From Takashimella koratensis (lineage: Eukaryota > Basidiomycota > Tremellomycetes > Trichosporonales > Tetragoniomycetaceae), in the NCBI GenBank assembly GCA_003116875.1, contig BCKT01000013.1, positions 248,001 through 312,000 on the forward strand: a stretch of DNA of 64,000 nt. The letters are read 5' to 3'. Positions 63,145 to 64,000 of the stretch are shown in pieces (positions within the stretch are counted from its first letter, which is position 1; each line of letters begins with the position of its first letter). The notes below the pieces were generated by a model. The model was given only the letters and a program-made list of their open reading frames with translations. It was not told the DNA's origin and made no database searches. The position numbers were made by a program, and so were the translations under genes.

Positions 63145-64000
63145 CTACTCAACGGGCCGGTCCATGACATCGCTCAGCTCTGCCCAGCTGCTCAAGTCCA
63201 TCTGCACATCCACGTCCAGCGTCTTGGCATCCGCCGCGAGCGCATCTATATCCGCCTTCATCTGTTTATGGAACCTCTCATCGTCCTCTGCCCCATCTCC
63301 ACCTGCTGCAGCCGACGACGATCCAAACAATGAAAATGTGTTCTTCTTATTCTTTCGATGCCGACGCAGCAAATCCTCTGTCTTACGGACAGACGTGAGG
63401 ATCGCCGCATAGCCTGTGACGACCTCGTCGAGGATTCGACGGGCCCACTGGGGGCCATATGTGGACTTGAGGGTGGGCCGGGCGTCGAGGAAGACATGTA
63501 AGGGGCGAAGGATGTTGGGAACAAAGTGGCTGGGCTGGAGGTTGTCGCTGCCCCGGTTGGGAGCTGTGCGAAATTGAGATGCGACGGAGCGGACAAGTTT
63601 GAGCGTTTCGGAGGACTGCCGGACGAGGATGTCGACGATGCGGTCTTCGAATGGCTTCGTAGAGAGGTTGATGCCCACTGGTGTGAGAAGGTGGGGTGAA
63701 CGCCGTGAGATGCGGGAGAATCGCGCAGATCGTCAGCAGGTGCCGGTAGGTGAGAAAATGATTCGGGAGGAGTAAGGTCAAGACGGCTATCGCGACTCAC
63801 AATCAGACTCGAGGCTCTGTACCGGCTCAATCCCTTTCAACCGCTCCGTGAGCGTCCCAATATCCATCACCGCGGCCGCAGCGAACCGTAGAGCTTGGTC
63901 ATCTTTGGAGCGGTCGTCCTCACTCGGAGCAGTCGATGCGAGGGTCGTTTGTAGCCATGCGTTGTACCTCGCAATGAGCTGTGGGCCACAGGCAACGGAT
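63145..64000 (-). CDS. Probable COG complex subunit 2, C-terminal part
   Basis: Cut by the right edge of the window, so the N terminus is missing. Two exons are seen: an upstream one (64000 to about 63801) with QLIARYNAWLQTTLASTAPS, EDDRSKDDQALRFAAAAVMD and IGTLTERLKGIEPVQSLESD, then a 3' exon with INLSTKPFEDRIVDILVRQS, SETLKLVRSVASQFRTAP, FVPNILRPLHVFLDARPTLK and RRILDEVVTGYAAILTSVRK. The end is ELSDVMDRPVE before TAG 63145-63147. The helical pattern, the YNAWL and RFAAAAV blocks, and the length fit the COG2 C-terminal domain, a Golgi tethering subunit, but no single diagnostic motif was found and another tethering protein is possible. Confidence 0.5.

Overview
The window is nuclear DNA from a fungus, most likely a basidiomycete yeast (possibly Tremellomycetes; the class is an inference). 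Genes are packed closely and carry many short introns of about 50-140 bases, with GTGAGT-type donors and CTGAC/CTAAC-like branch sites. Products include ERMES subunit Mdm34, coatomer beta, Bcs1, a velvet regulator and a fungal betaine-lipid synthase. I count twenty-one genes: twenty that end inside the window and one cut by the right edge. I see no transposon, CRISPR array, rRNA or convincing tRNA.

Layout. 0.25-9.0 kb: a germinal-centre-kinase-type Ste20 kinase (+), coatomer beta Sec26 (-), and ATP synthase subunit e (+) sharing a divergent promoter with Sec26. 9.5-20 kb: an Msi1/RBBP4 histone-binding WD40 protein (+), a Siw14-type phosphatase (-), a START-like DUF3074 protein (+), an ER FKBP (-) and Coq10 (+). 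20.5-37 kb: a USP12/46-CreB-type deubiquitinase (-), a large unrecognised tail-anchored protein (+), Mdm34 (-) and a glutamine-rich coiled-coil protein (+). 37-50 kb: the DEAD-box helicase Drs1 (-), a succinate/fumarate carrier (+), an OCRE-FHA-G-patch protein like AGGF1 (-), Bcs1 (+) and a type II membrane glycosyltransferase candidate (+). 50-64 kb: a velvet regulator behind a 2.5 kb leader region (+), a membrane GNAT protein (-), the betaine-lipid synthase Bta1 (-) and the C-terminal end of a probable Cog2 (-).

The genes do not form a pathway cluster. Five serve mitochondria (subunit e, Coq10, Mdm34, the carrier and Bcs1) and several serve the secretory route (Sec26, FKBP, Cog2), but they are scattered and look like an ordinary conserved housekeeping neighbourhood. 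Most neighbours are convergent or divergent pairs.

The most unusual signals are in gene structure. The Mdm34 start codon appears to be split by an intron. The kinase start codon stands alone as a 3-base exon. A 14-base microexon carries most of the deubiquitinase catalytic-cysteine box. The Q-rich gene has a GC-AG intron. There are also very long G or C homopolymers, one of them translated as polyglycine. I did not find a clearly new multi-gene system.
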